DNA from: Streptomyces sp. NRRL WC-3605
Lineage (GTDB): Bacteria; Actinomycetota; Actinomycetes; Streptomycetales; Streptomycetaceae
Length of the DNA stretch: 64,000 nucleotides
Assembly: GCF_001509795.1 (NCBI RefSeq)
Contig: NZ_LLZN01000063.1
Span: forward strand, 66,199 to 130,198
Direction of reading: 5' to 3'
Under the pieces are notes generated by a model, which searched no databases, was not told where the DNA came from, and saw only the letters and a list, made by a program, of their open reading frames with translations. The position numbers were made by a program, and so were the translations under genes. This document shows, in pieces, positions 29,311-37,518 of this stretch (positions within the stretch are counted from its first letter, which is position 1; the number at the start of each line of letters is the position of its first letter).

Positions 29311-29333
29311 CGACCGGCCTCCCCTACGACGGC

Positions 29334-29365
29334 GGAGGGCGCCCCGCACACGCGGGGCGCCCTCC
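29334..29365. terminator. bidirectional terminator hairpin
   Basis: Perfect 14-bp stem (29334-29347 with 29352-29365, GGAGGGCGCCCCGC arm) and a 4-base loop between the convergent trkA-like and DUF3159 genes. Confidence 0.85.
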
Positions 29366-29387
29366 GTTCGTCTCGGTACCCGGGGTC

Positions 29388-30164
29388 TCAGACCTCGCGG
29401 CGGTGCCGTCCGCCGGTCATCTCGCCGGGCTCGCCGGCCTCGGCGGCCGTCGCGGCCCGGCGCTCCTCCTCGGCCTTCTCGGCCGCCTCCATCTCCGCGA
29501 AGACGTCGATCGGCGCCGGGGCCTTCGCCAGGAACACCCAGGTCAGCCAGACGGCCAGCAGGAACGGCGGGATCTTCAGGGCGACCAGCACCCAGCCCAG
29601 CTGGGTGGTGTCGGCCCACCAGTACAGCGGGAAGAGGATCGCGCACTTGGCGAGCAGGATCAGGCCCCAGGCGTAACTGGCCTTGGCGTACGCCTTCTTA
29701 CGGCCGGGGTTGCGGGTACGCCAGGAGAGGTTCTCCTTGAACACCGGTCCGAGGATCAGCCCGATCAGGGGGACACCGCACAGCGTCGTGATGATGTACG
29801 CGAGGGCGAGGCCCAGCGTGTAGAGCATGCCGGGCAGGTAGAAGTCCTTGGCGTTGCCGGTCATCATCGCGAAGACGACACCGAAGGCCACGCCGAAGAC
29901 GCCGCTGAAGGCGTGCTTGACCGTGTCCCGCTTCACCAGGCGCACCACGACGAGCACGACGGACACGGCGAGGGCCGCGAGGGCCGACATGTGCAGGTTC
30001 TTGTCGATCGTGTAGATCGTGACGAAGAGCAGGCCCGGCAGGACCGTCTCGATCATGCCGCGCATGCCGCCGAAGGCCTCGAACAGCGCGGCCTCCGTCA
30101 CCGCGCGGGAGTCGTGCCCGGCGTCTGCGGTGGTGTCTTCGGTCGGCTTGTCGAGCGACGTCAC
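29388..30164 (-). CDS. DUF3159 integral membrane protein
   Basis: 258 residues. A charged N-terminus is followed by FGGMRGMIETVLPGLLFVTI and about six transmembrane helices (LAALAVSVVLVVVRLV, GVVFAMMTGNAKDFYLPGML, YIITTLCGVPLIGLI, then two helices between 160 and 225). The C-terminus is a cytoplasmic, Glu/Ala-rich tail. DUF3159 is an actinobacterial family of unknown role. It starts 3 bp after the stop of an OB-fold gene, a pair that recurs in Streptomyces. Confidence 0.88.
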   Translation of the reverse strand: MTSLDKPTEDTTADAGHDSRAVTEAALFEAFGGMRGMIETVLPGLLFVTIYTIDKNLHMSALAALAVSVVLVVVRLVKRDTVKHAFSGVFGVAFGVVFAMMTGNAKDFYLPGMLYTLGLALAYIITTLCGVPLIGLILGPVFKENLSWRTRNPGRKKAYAKASYAWGLILLAKCAILFPLYWWADTTQLGWVLVALKIPPFLLAVWLTWVFLAKAPAPIDVFAEMEAAEKAEEERRAATAAEAGEPGEMTGGRHRREV

Positions 30165-30167
30165 CGG

Positions 30168-30566
30168 CTACTCCCGTCCGAGGGGTCTCAGTTCGTATTT
30201 CGGGTTGAACAGCACCCGGCGGCCCCGGCTCATGGCGATCCTGCCGGATGCGATCAGCCGGCGTCCGGGCTCTATCCCGACTATGGAGCGCCTGCCGAGC
30301 CACACCACGTCCAGCGCGGCCGTGCCGTCGAACAGCTCGGCCTCCAGCGCCGGGACTCCGGCGCGCGGCCGCAGGGTGACCGTGCGCAAGGTACCAGTAA
30401 CCGTCACGATCTGGCGGTCCCGGCAGTCACCGATCCTGGTGCATCCGGCGGTCTCGGCGTCCTCACGCAGCTCCTCGGACTCCAGGTCCTCCTGCGACGA
30501 GGAGAGCCGGTCGAGCATGCGCCGGAACCGGCCCACCGCCTTTTCCGATCGAGGAACAGCAGTCAT
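30168..30566 (-). CDS. OB-fold nucleic-acid-binding domain protein
   Basis: 132 residues. Residues 40-130 form an OB barrel: VTVTGTLRTVTLRPRAGVPA, then LEAELFDGTAALDVVWLGRR and GIEPGRRLIASGRIAMSRGR, similar to the anticodon-binding/RecG-wedge type. The N-terminus is helical and charged. Role unknown; it is the promoter-proximal gene of the DUF3159 operon. The 249 bp upstream (30567-30815) contain imperfect GC-rich inverted repeats but no supported gene. Confidence 0.85.
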   Translation of the reverse strand: MTAVPRSEKAVGRFRRMLDRLSSSQEDLESEELREDAETAGCTRIGDCRDRQIVTVTGTLRTVTLRPRAGVPALEAELFDGTAALDVVWLGRRSIVGIEPGRRLIASGRIAMSRGRRVLFNPKYELRPLGRE

Positions 30567-30815
30567 GTCTTGAAGCGTACCGGGCCCGGCTTCCCGAACC
30601 GATAGCCCGCCCCCGGCCCGGTGACGATGCTCACGGGGCGTCGCCGTACCGCTGGAAGGGCCCGAGGACGCCCTCCAACGCCGCGTCGGGGACTCCCGGG
30701 CCGCGGTCGACCACTGCGCCCCGGCCTGGCCGGCGAGGGCGCTGGGGGCCGGGTGAAGCGGCGGCGGCGTCCTTGACGCGACGCCGACGCCACCGCCGCC
30801 ACCCGTGGGGGGTGG

Positions 30816-31982
30816 TCAGGCCGGGTTGTCGCCGTGGGTGAGGGTCTCCCAGGCGACGAACAGGTTGTTGGTGCCGGAGGGCCGGTTGCGCTGGTTCAGC
30901 GCCTCGGTGTTGGTCATGGCGTGGCCGAGCCGGTTGGCCAGGGCGTTGTGCCCGACCTCGGTGACGGGGCCGAGGCCGAGGTGCAGCGATCCGCCGCACA
31001 GCGAGCCGGGCACGGCGGCGCCGAGTTCGTACTTGGCCTGGAAGCCGAGCGCGTGCCGCAGCCGCTCGCCGACGTCGGTGCCGTAGAGGTCCTGGCCCTG
31101 GATGCGGCTGGTCTCGGCGACGTGGGAGATCGCGGAGATGCCGTATCCGGTGTGGGTGAGGTCGCGACAGGTCTCCTGGGTGAGGCCGGTGACGAACGTG
31201 CCCTGTCCCTGCCAGTAATCGACGATCTTGTCGCGGGTGTTCAGGTTCTGGCTGGGCACCGTCTTCGGCAGGTCGCCGTCGGAGGCGAGGTAGACGTAGG
31301 CGGCGGTGCGGGTGCGGAACTTCGCCATGGCCTTGTCGTAGGACGCCTTGTCCTCCAGGAAGACGGAGATGCCGACGGCGGCCTCCATCATCGACAGCTC
31401 CCAGTTCCCGTTGGAGTTCGAGCCGTTGATGATCTCGGGCAGGTAGACGGTGCGCAGCATCGTGGCGAACCGGCCGGAGTTCGCCCATCCCCCGCCGTAG
31501 GTGTACTTGATGATCTCGGCGGCCTTGGGCCAGGAGGAGCCGGCCCAGCCGGTCTGGAGGGGCGCGTTGCTGTTGGTGTGGTCCCTGATCACGGCGGACC
31601 AGGCGTCCATGAGCTCGATGGCCTTGCGGGCGTGCCGTTCGTCGCGGGTGACGTACCAGGCGAGGGCCTGGGTGTAGGCGGCGATGGCGTCCTCGCGCTC
31701 GTCCGTGCAGCCGTTGTTGGGGTTCGAGTACGAGCCGCACTCGACGACGGCACGGGGCTTGGGGGCGCGGTTGAGGTCCGCGTACTTGCTCGCCATCATC
31801 CGGTCGTAGGCGCCCTTCCAGGGCTGGGCGCCGGCCTGGACCTGGGAGCGGGCGAAGTCCAACTGGGCCTGGGAGACGGTGACTCCGGGGTGGACGAAGG
31901 TCGTGGGGGCGGCGCCGGCGGGCCGGGTGAGGGCGGTGGCGAGCAGGGCGGCGGCGACGGCGAGGAGAGCGGTTCTGCGCAT
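30816..31982 (-). CDS. secreted alginate-lyase-family polysaccharide lyase
   Basis: 388 residues with a signal peptide (MRRTALLAVAAALLATALTR, then PAGA). The mature domain is an (alpha/alpha) toroid of the alginate lyase family (PL5-like, PF05426): AYTQALAWYVTRDERHARKA, NSNGNWELSMMEAAVGISVF with the catalytic-site N-W-E, and DLTHTGYGISAISHVAETSR with the His/Tyr pair. It is likely to cleave uronic-acid polymers outside the cell. It has its own transcript: an upstream terminator ends the DUF3710 operon. It seems an insertion within otherwise conserved core genes. Confidence 0.85.
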   Translation of the reverse strand: MRRTALLAVAAALLATALTRPAGAAPTTFVHPGVTVSQAQLDFARSQVQAGAQPWKGAYDRMMASKYADLNRAPKPRAVVECGSYSNPNNGCTDEREDAIAAYTQALAWYVTRDERHARKAIELMDAWSAVIRDHTNSNAPLQTGWAGSSWPKAAEIIKYTYGGGWANSGRFATMLRTVYLPEIINGSNSNGNWELSMMEAAVGISVFLEDKASYDKAMAKFRTRTAAYVYLASDGDLPKTVPSQNLNTRDKIVDYWQGQGTFVTGLTQETCRDLTHTGYGISAISHVAETSRIQGQDLYGTDVGERLRHALGFQAKYELGAAVPGSLCGGSLHLGLGPVTEVGHNALANRLGHAMTNTEALNQRNRPSGTNNLFVAWETLTHGDNPA

Positions 31983-32096
31983 GCGTGGGGGGCCTTCCGT
32001 TCTCGTATGTGAACGCGAAGCGCCTTTATGAACAGGCGCGCTGAGCCGAGACGGTAGGTACAGACCAATAGGGCGTCAAGGGTTCACGCATGAGAA

Positions 32097-32124
32097 AGGG
32101 CCGCACCCCCGGGGGTACGGCCCT
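32097..32124 (-). terminator. terminator of the PaaI-dut-DUF3710 operon
   Basis: Arms 32097-32110 (AGGGCCGCACCCCC) and 32111-32124 pair at 13 of 14 positions, 16 bp beyond the DUF3710 stop codon. Confidence 0.75.
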
Positions 32125-32139
32125 CGACTGATCTCCGAC

Positions 32140-32898
32140 TCAGCGGACCTCGGTGATCTCCGGTCCGCGCTGGAGCTGGCCCATGCCGCCGGAGAAGCGG
32201 GAACCCGCCTCCTCCTGCTGGACGCCTTCGGCGACCATCTGGGCGTCGTCGGGCAGCTTGAGGACGATCGGGTCGCGCGGGGCCATCGGGCCCTCGCCGC
32301 GGACCACGACCGTGTCCCGGAAGATCTGCTCGAGCAGGCCGGCCGCCTGCGGCTGCACCGCGCCCTGGCCCGAGATCACCCCGCGCAGGAACCAGCGGGG
32401 GCCGTCCACACCGACGAACCGCACGACCTGGAAACCGCCCGTGCCGTCCGGCAGCTGCACCGGCACCTGGGCCCGCAGCTCCCAGCCGAGCGGGCCCTCG
32501 ACCTCGTCGACGATGCCACCCTGCTGGGTGATGCCCGAGCCGATCTCCTCGCGCACCTCGCCCCAGATGCCCTCGCGCTTGGGGGCGGCGAAGCCCTGGA
32601 GCTGGATGGCGCTGTCGCGCAGCACGACGGTCGCCGCGACGATGGCGTCGCCCGCGACCTCCACGCGCAGTTCCATGCCGTCGACGCCCGGTACGAACAG
32701 GCCGCCCAGGTCCACTCGGCCCTCGCCGGGGTCCCTCACCTCGGAGCTGTCCCACGGCCCGTCGGGACGCGGTCCCGGCTCGAGCCGTACGCGCTCGCGC
32801 GTGCCGTCGTCGTCCGCGTCGGTGTCGATGTCGACGACCTGCTCGGGCTCGCCGGCCGCGTCCTCGGCGGCACCCTTCTTCTTGCGACGTCCGAACAC
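32140..32898 (-). CDS. DUF3710 domain protein
   Basis: 252 residues from GTG 32898 (FGRRKKK follows), which lies one base beyond the dut stop. After an acidic 40-residue lead comes the conserved DUF3710 core: RVDLGGLFVPGVDGMELRVE, IQLQGFAAPKREGIWGEVRE, GPLGWELRAQVPVQ and VDGPRWFLRGVISGQGA. It is an actinobacterial cytoplasmic protein of unknown role, regularly encoded directly after dut. Confidence 0.9.
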   Translation of the reverse strand: MFGRRKKKGAAEDAAGEPEQVVDIDTDADDDGTRERVRLEPGPRPDGPWDSSEVRDPGEGRVDLGGLFVPGVDGMELRVEVAGDAIVAATVVLRDSAIQLQGFAAPKREGIWGEVREEIGSGITQQGGIVDEVEGPLGWELRAQVPVQLPDGTGGFQVVRFVGVDGPRWFLRGVISGQGAVQPQAAGLLEQIFRDTVVVRGEGPMAPRDPIVLKLPDDAQMVAEGVQQEEAGSRFSGGMGQLQRGPEITEVR

Positions 32899-32899
32899 G

Positions 32900-33460
32900 T
32901 CACTGTCCTTCCCGGTCGGATACGACCGAAGCGTATCGATTCCCACCCGTAGCGCCGCCAACGGCGGCCCCATCGCCTGTATCGCTTGTGGCGCTTTCGC
33001 CGCCCACCTCGGCATGACCGCCGGTGGACCCGAAGCCCCCCTCGGCCCGTGCCGAATCGGGAAGCTCCGCGACCTCCTGGAAGCGAACCCTCTCGACCTG
33101 CTGGACAACCAGTTGGGCAATCCGGTCGAAGCGCTCGAACCGCACGGACTCGCGCGGGTCGAGATTCACCACGATCACCTTGATCTCCCCACGGTACCCG
33201 GCATCAACCGTCCCCGGGGCATTCACGAGGGCGACACCGAGGCGGGCGGCCAGCCCGGAGCGGGGGTGCACGAACGCCGCGTACCCCTTGGGCAGGGCGA
33301 TGGACACCCCGGTGGGCAGCACGGCCCGCTCCCCCGGCTTCAGCTCGCGGCCTTCCGTGGTCCGCAGGTCGGCGCCCGCGTCCCCGGGGTGCGCATACGC
33401 CGGAAGCGGTACGTCCGGATCGACGCGCCGGATGAGGACGTCCAGGGGGGCGCGGCTCAC
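32900..33460 (-). CDS. dut: dUTP diphosphatase
   Basis: 186 residues. Five trimeric dUTPase motifs are visible: AYAHPGDAGADL (1), PRSGLA (2), VNAPGTVDAGYRGEIKVIVV (3), RIAQLVVQ (4) and GGFGSTGGH (5), the last reaching the active site of a neighbouring subunit. It hydrolyses dUTP to dUMP and pyrophosphate, protecting DNA from uracil. A Gly/Ser/Thr-rich tail of about 30 residues is longer than the family norm. GTG 33460 overlaps the upstream PaaI stop by 4 bp. Confidence 0.95.
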   Translation of the reverse strand: MSRAPLDVLIRRVDPDVPLPAYAHPGDAGADLRTTEGRELKPGERAVLPTGVSIALPKGYAAFVHPRSGLAARLGVALVNAPGTVDAGYRGEIKVIVVNLDPRESVRFERFDRIAQLVVQQVERVRFQEVAELPDSARAEGGFGSTGGHAEVGGESATSDTGDGAAVGGATGGNRYASVVSDREGQ

Positions 33461-34041
33461 GGGTTCACCTCGAAGGCGCGGGCCCGGCGCACCTGGTCCG
33501 GGTCGTTCATGGCCGCCTGGATCTCCTCCTGGCGTCCGTTGTCGATGAAGTGGTCGACCTTCACCTCGATGAAGAGGGCGTCCGCGCGGACCGCCACGGG
33601 GCCGCCGGGGCCGCCGATCCGCCCGGTGGCGGTGGAGTAGATCTTGCGGCCCGCGACCGCCGTCACCTCCGCCTCCAGGTGCAGGACCGTGCCGACCGGG
33701 ACCGGCCGCACGAAGTCGGTCTCCAGACGTCCGGTCACGGCGATCGTGCGCAGCAGCCAGTTCAGCGAGCCGAGGGTCTCGTCGAGCGCGGTGGCGAGGA
33801 CGCCGCCGTGCGCGAGGCCGGGGGCGCCCTGGTGGGCGGGCTGCACGGTGAACTCGGCGGTGATGCTGACGCCGTCCCCCGCCCGTGCCTCCAGATGCAG
33901 TCCGTGCGGCTGCTCGCCGCCGCAGCCGAAACACTCGCCGTAGTGCGCGCCCAGGAGCTCGCCGGGCGCGGGAGCCTCCGGGTGCCGTACGGGTTCCACG
34001 GCGTCGGCCGGAGGCTGAAGAGCTGGGGAAGTACCTCTCAC
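33457..34041 (-). CDS. PaaI-type hotdog-fold thioesterase
   Basis: 194 residues from GTG 34041. A short zinc-knuckle-like CFGCGGEQPHGL precedes the hotdog domain: PGLAHGGVLATALDETLGSL (catalytic Asp/Glu on the long helix), TGRLETDFVRPVPVGTVLHL and VRADALFIEVK. It probably cleaves small acyl- or aryl-CoA thioesters. It is the first gene of the thioesterase-dut-DUF3710 operon and diverges from the DUF3093 gene. Confidence 0.88.
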   Translation of the reverse strand: MRGTSPALQPPADAVEPVRHPEAPAPGELLGAHYGECFGCGGEQPHGLHLEARAGDGVSITAEFTVQPAHQGAPGLAHGGVLATALDETLGSLNWLLRTIAVTGRLETDFVRPVPVGTVLHLEAEVTAVAGRKIYSTATGRIGGPGGPVAVRADALFIEVKVDHFIDNGRQEEIQAAMNDPDQVRRARAFEVNP

Positions 34042-34099
34042 AGGCGCAGACCTTACCCGCGCGTCGGCCGAGTCCCGACACCGTGCCAAGCTTGGATCC

Positions 34100-34561
34100 A
34101 TGCAGCTCTCCGCCACCCCGTACGAAGAACGTCTCACCGCCCCACGCTCGTGGTGGCTGGTCTCGTTCCTGGTGGGGCTCTCCCTGGCCCTGATCCTGCT
34201 GCCGTTCGGCACCCTGCCGATGCTCGTCGGCCTGGCCGGCGGCACCGCCGCGGCGGCGGTCGTCGCCAGCTCCTACGGCTCGGTCCGCATCCGGGTGGTG
34301 GGCGACGCGCTGATCGCGGGCGACGCCCGGATCCCGGTACGGGCGCTCGGCGAGGCGCAGATCCTGGACCGCGAGGAGGCGCGCGCCTGGCGGACGTACA
34401 AGGCCGACACCCGCGCCTTCCTGCTGCTGCGGGCCTACATCCCGACGGCCCTGCGCGTCGAGGTCACCGACCCCGAGGACCCGACGCCGTACCTGTACCT
34501 GTCGACGCGGGAGCCGGAGCGGCTGGCGGACGCGATCCGGACGGCACGGGCCGCGGCCTAG
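34100..34561 (+). CDS. DUF3093 membrane protein
   Basis: 153 residues with two transmembrane helices (about 19-37 and 41-58; GLSLALILLPFGTLPMLVGL) and a cytoplasmic domain resembling a PH-like fold (VRIRVVGDALIAGDARIPVR ... YLYLSTREPERLADAI). DUF3093 is a conserved actinobacterial family without known function. A short GCCTCC/GGAGGC hairpin just after the stop (34567-34581) may terminate it and the convergent neighbour. Confidence 0.88.
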   Translation: MQLSATPYEERLTAPRSWWLVSFLVGLSLALILLPFGTLPMLVGLAGGTAAAAVVASSYGSVRIRVVGDALIAGDARIPVRALGEAQILDREEARAWRTYKADTRAFLLLRAYIPTALRVEVTDPEDPTPYLYLSTREPERLADAIRTARAAA

Positions 34562-34610
34562 ATTTTGCCTCCGGGAGGCGGAAGTTTGACCGGCCGGCCG
34601 CGCCGGGGGC

Positions 34611-35528
34611 TCAGGCCGGGCCGCCCAGCCCCTTGTGGCCGCGCTCGGGCAGGATCTCGTCCAGGTCGAGGGGCTGCTCCGGCCGCTCCAGCGGCGGCAG
34701 TTGCGGCAACTCCTCCCAGGGCACCCGGACCTTGCGCAGGTCGGCGCGGATGCGTGCCGCGAGCTTTCTGGTGTCCCGGCGGTTCATGACCGCGCCCACG
34801 GCGGCGCCGACCATGAAGGGCATCAGGTTCGGCAGGTTGCGCACCATGCGCTTCATGATCTGCTGACGCAGTTCGCGTTTCATCTGGCCGCCCAGCGCCG
34901 CGTTGATCGTGACGGGCTTGAGGGGGTCGATGCCGCGTTCCTCGGTCCACGAGGACAGATAGGCGGTGCTGCGCTCCCGGAGGCCGCCGGGCGGGCGTAC
35001 GCCGTACACCTCGTGCAGTTCGGCGATCAGTTTCAGTTCGATGGCGGCCACGCCGGTGATCTCGGCGGCCAGTTCGGTGGGCATCGCGGGCGGCACCGGG
35101 AGCATCGCCGCGGCACCGACGCCGGCCCCGACCGTGGAACTGGCGTTCGCGGCGCCCGCCACGAGCTTGTCCGCGAGCTGCTCGGGGCCGAGGCCCGGGA
35201 ACTGGCGGCGCAGTGTCGCGAGGTCGCGTACGGGGATGCGCGGGGCGTACTCGATGAGGCGGTCGGCGAGGTATCCGATGCCGGCTCGGGCGCGGCTGCC
35301 GCCCTTGCGGACGCCTTGCGCGGCCCTTTCCCGCATCACCGCCGCCCGGCGCCGGGTCGCGGAAGCCCGCACCGGGTCGGGCACAGCAGGGGCGGGCGCC
35401 GGATCGAGCGAGGCTCCCTGGTCGGGTGAGCCCCGCTCGCCGTCACGCGCGCCGTGCGGGCCGTCGGACGGCCCGGGGTCCGCTCCCCGCAGGAAGCGGC
35501 GCTTCCGAGGAGGGGTCGAGCCGGTCAT
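34611..35528 (-). CDS. hypothetical protein, weakly EcsC-like
   Basis: 305 residues. The N-terminal 70 are disordered (Pro/Gly/Asp-rich, ending RRRAAVMRERAAQGV). The central region has Gly/Ala-rich hydrophobic segments (VGAGVGAAAMLPVPPAMPTE, then LAAEITGVAAIELKLIAELH) and NLMPFMVGAAVGAVMNRRDT, recalling EcsC-type proteins that pair a LP-P(A)-EL helix with a late Gly-rich hydrophobic segment. No catalytic motif. It ends with an acidic DEILPE region. Membrane-associated function is a guess. It starts 13 bp downstream of the DUF4193 gene, so the two may be co-transcribed. Confidence 0.7.
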   Translation of the reverse strand: MTGSTPPRKRRFLRGADPGPSDGPHGARDGERGSPDQGASLDPAPAPAVPDPVRASATRRRAAVMRERAAQGVRKGGSRARAGIGYLADRLIEYAPRIPVRDLATLRRQFPGLGPEQLADKLVAGAANASSTVGAGVGAAAMLPVPPAMPTELAAEITGVAAIELKLIAELHEVYGVRPPGGLRERSTAYLSSWTEERGIDPLKPVTINAALGGQMKRELRQQIMKRMVRNLPNLMPFMVGAAVGAVMNRRDTRKLAARIRADLRKVRVPWEELPQLPPLERPEQPLDLDEILPERGHKGLGGPA

Positions 35529-35541
35529 GCCCGACCCGTCC

Positions 35542-35838
35542 TCAGTCGCAGTCGCGGCAGATCGGCTGGCCGTTCTTCTCGCGGGCCAACTGGCTGCGGT
35601 GGTGGACCAGGAAGCAGCTCATGCAGGTGAACTCGTCCTGCTGCTTGGGCAGGACCCGGACGGCCAGCTCCTCGTTCGAGAGGTCCGCTCCGGGAAGCTC
35701 CAGGCCTTCCGCGGCCTCGAACTCGTCGACGTCCACTGCGGAGGTCGACTTGTCGTTACGCCTGGCCTTGAGCTCTTCAAGGCTGTCCGAATCGACGTCG
35801 TCGTCGGTCTTGCGTGGGGTGTCGTAATCCGTTGCCAT
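35542..35838 (-). CDS. DUF4193 zinc-ribbon protein
   Basis: 98 residues from ATG 35838. The acidic N-terminal half (DDDVDSDSLEELKARRNDK) and a C-terminal zinc ribbon, CMSCFLVHHRSQL ... CRDC, are diagnostic of DUF4193, a small universal actinobacterial protein. The CxxC pairs would hold one zinc; a role in transcription or RNA binding is plausible but unproven. Confidence 0.9.
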   Translation of the reverse strand: MATDYDTPRKTDDDVDSDSLEELKARRNDKSTSAVDVDEFEAAEGLELPGADLSNEELAVRVLPKQQDEFTCMSCFLVHHRSQLAREKNGQPICRDCD

Positions 35839-36252
35839 GTCGCTCTCCCCCTCTGGGTGTCTGCGGTGTCTCCAGCGCACGTAACGCGTGAGAGGCCGGA
35901 CTTGTGCCCGACCCGAGGCGGAGATTTTGCCTCACATCAAGGTCTGTTACTCAATCGACACCCAACCGGACTCCTCAAGAGTGATCGGCTTGGATGGCGA
36001 ACGGGACCGTACACGGTCCGATTGCCGCTGTTCAAAGGCATCTCACCGTGTACTTCCCGTGATCAGGACCCCCGAAAACCCGGATTTTCCCGGCTTTCCG
36101 ACCGGTCACATGATCACGGACAGTAGATGGCCGGAAAACCGTCCTTGTGATCGATCACACACGGGTTCCCTTCCGGGGCGGTGTGAAAATTCCGCGCAAA
36201 GCGAACAAGCCCACGGAGTGCCGTGTGTCGGCCCGTGTCGGTGCACATGCTC
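35839..36252. other. 414-bp gene-free, relatively AT-rich interval
   Basis: Between DUF4193 and cutS (both minus strand). Base composition is visibly less GC-rich than its surroundings around 35925-36210. It presumably contains the DUF4193 promoter and leader. It includes the perfect palindrome TGTGATCGATCACA (36146-36159). No open frame with codon structure is seen. Confidence 0.55.
36146..36159. promoter_or_regulatory. Crp-like palindrome
   Basis: TGTGATCGATCACA is a perfect 14-bp palindrome that fits the GTG-N6-CAC core described for Streptomyces Crp. It lies about 310 bp upstream of DUF4193 and about 95 bp past the cutS stop, so its target is unclear. Confidence 0.3.
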
Positions 36253-37512
36253 TCAGACCGGGAAGGTCACCCGCATCACGAGACCACCTCCCTCCCTTGG
36301 CTCCGCCGCGATGTGCCCGCCGTGGGCCCGGGCCACGGACCGCACGATGGACAGCCCGAGGCCCACGCCCTTGTCGCTGCCGGTGCGCTCGGTGCGCAGC
36401 CGCCGGAAGGGCTCGAAGAGGTTGTCGATCTCGTACGCCGGCACCACCGGCCCGGTGTTCGTCACGACGAGCACCGCCTGCCCGTGCCGGACCTCGGTGG
36501 CGACCTCCACCCAGCCGCCCTCCGGCACGTTGTACCGGACGGCGTTCTGCACCAGGTTCAGCGCGATCCGCTCCAGCAGCACGCCGTTGCCCTGTATGAC
36601 CGCGGGTCTGTGCTCGCCGCGGATCGTCACGCCCTTGGCGTCGGCCTCCGCGCGGACCTGGTCGACGGCCTGCTCGGCCACCTCCGCGAGGTCCACCGGC
36701 TTGCGCTCGACGATCTGGTTCTCGCTGCGGGCGAGCAGGAGCAGGCCCTCCACGAGCTGTTCGCTGCGCTCGTTGGTGGCCAGCAGCGTCTTGCCGAGCT
36801 GCTGGAGCTCCACGGGCGCGCCCGGGTCGGAGAGGTGAACCTCCAGGAGGGTCCGGTTGATCGCCAGCGGGGTGCGCAGCTCGTGCGAGGCGTTGCCGAC
36901 GAAGCGTTGCTGGGCCGTGAAGGCCCGCTGGAGCCGCTCCAGCATCTCGTCGAAGGTGTCGGCGAGCTCCTTCAGCTCGTCGTCCGGTCCGTCCAGCTCG
37001 ATACGGCGGGACAGGTCCGAGCCGGCCACCGCGCGGGCGGTGCGCGTGATCCGGCCGAGCGGCGAGAGCACGCGGCCGGCCATCGCGTAGCCGAACGCGA
37101 AGGCGATCACGGCGAGGCCGAGCAGGGCCAGCAGCGAGCGGCTGAGGAGGTTGTCCAGGGCGGCCTTGCGCTCGTGGTCCATGCACGCGTTGATCGCGTC
37201 GTTGAACTCGGCGAGCGACAGGTCGCCGGACGAGTTGAGCGACGAGATCCCCGGGCAGTTGTTGCTGGTGATCTTGAGGCCCTGGAACTGGACGATCTTG
37301 AACAGTGGTTCGTTGCCCGTGCGCAGCGCCTGGGCGGCCAGCAGATAGATGATCGACAGCAGCAGGATGCCGGCGATCAGGAACATGCCGCCGTACAGCA
37401 GGGTGAGCCGTATGCGGATCGTCGGGCGCAGCCACGGGAAGGGCTGGTCCGGCTTGCGCGGGTCCCACGTCGGCTTGGGTGGCGCGGCGGGCGGTGCGGG
37501 TGTCGCTGCCAT
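36253..37512 (-). CDS. cutS: sensor histidine kinase CutS
   Basis: 419 residues. TM1 36-60, an extracytoplasmic loop of about 60 residues with two cysteines (Cys86 in NNCPG and Cys110 in INACMD), TM2 124-146, HAMP, then a HisKA domain with VGNASHELRTPL (His210) and HATPase (ERIALNLVQNAVRYNVPEGG, GVGLGLSIVRSVARAHGG). Size, the neighbouring 217-residue regulator and the dut-cutRS-hemH-sepH setting identify it as CutS. The paired cysteines agree with reports that CutRS monitors the extracytoplasmic redox/protein-folding state. Confidence 0.88.
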   Translation of the reverse strand: MAATPAPPAAPPKPTWDPRKPDQPFPWLRPTIRIRLTLLYGGMFLIAGILLLSIIYLLAAQALRTGNEPLFKIVQFQGLKITSNNCPGISSLNSSGDLSLAEFNDAINACMDHERKAALDNLLSRSLLALLGLAVIAFAFGYAMAGRVLSPLGRITRTARAVAGSDLSRRIELDGPDDELKELADTFDEMLERLQRAFTAQQRFVGNASHELRTPLAINRTLLEVHLSDPGAPVELQQLGKTLLATNERSEQLVEGLLLLARSENQIVERKPVDLAEVAEQAVDQVRAEADAKGVTIRGEHRPAVIQGNGVLLERIALNLVQNAVRYNVPEGGWVEVATEVRHGQAVLVVTNTGPVVPAYEIDNLFEPFRRLRTERTGSDKGVGLGLSIVRSVARAHGGHIAAEPREGGGLVMRVTFPV

Positions 37513-37518
37513 CGCCGG

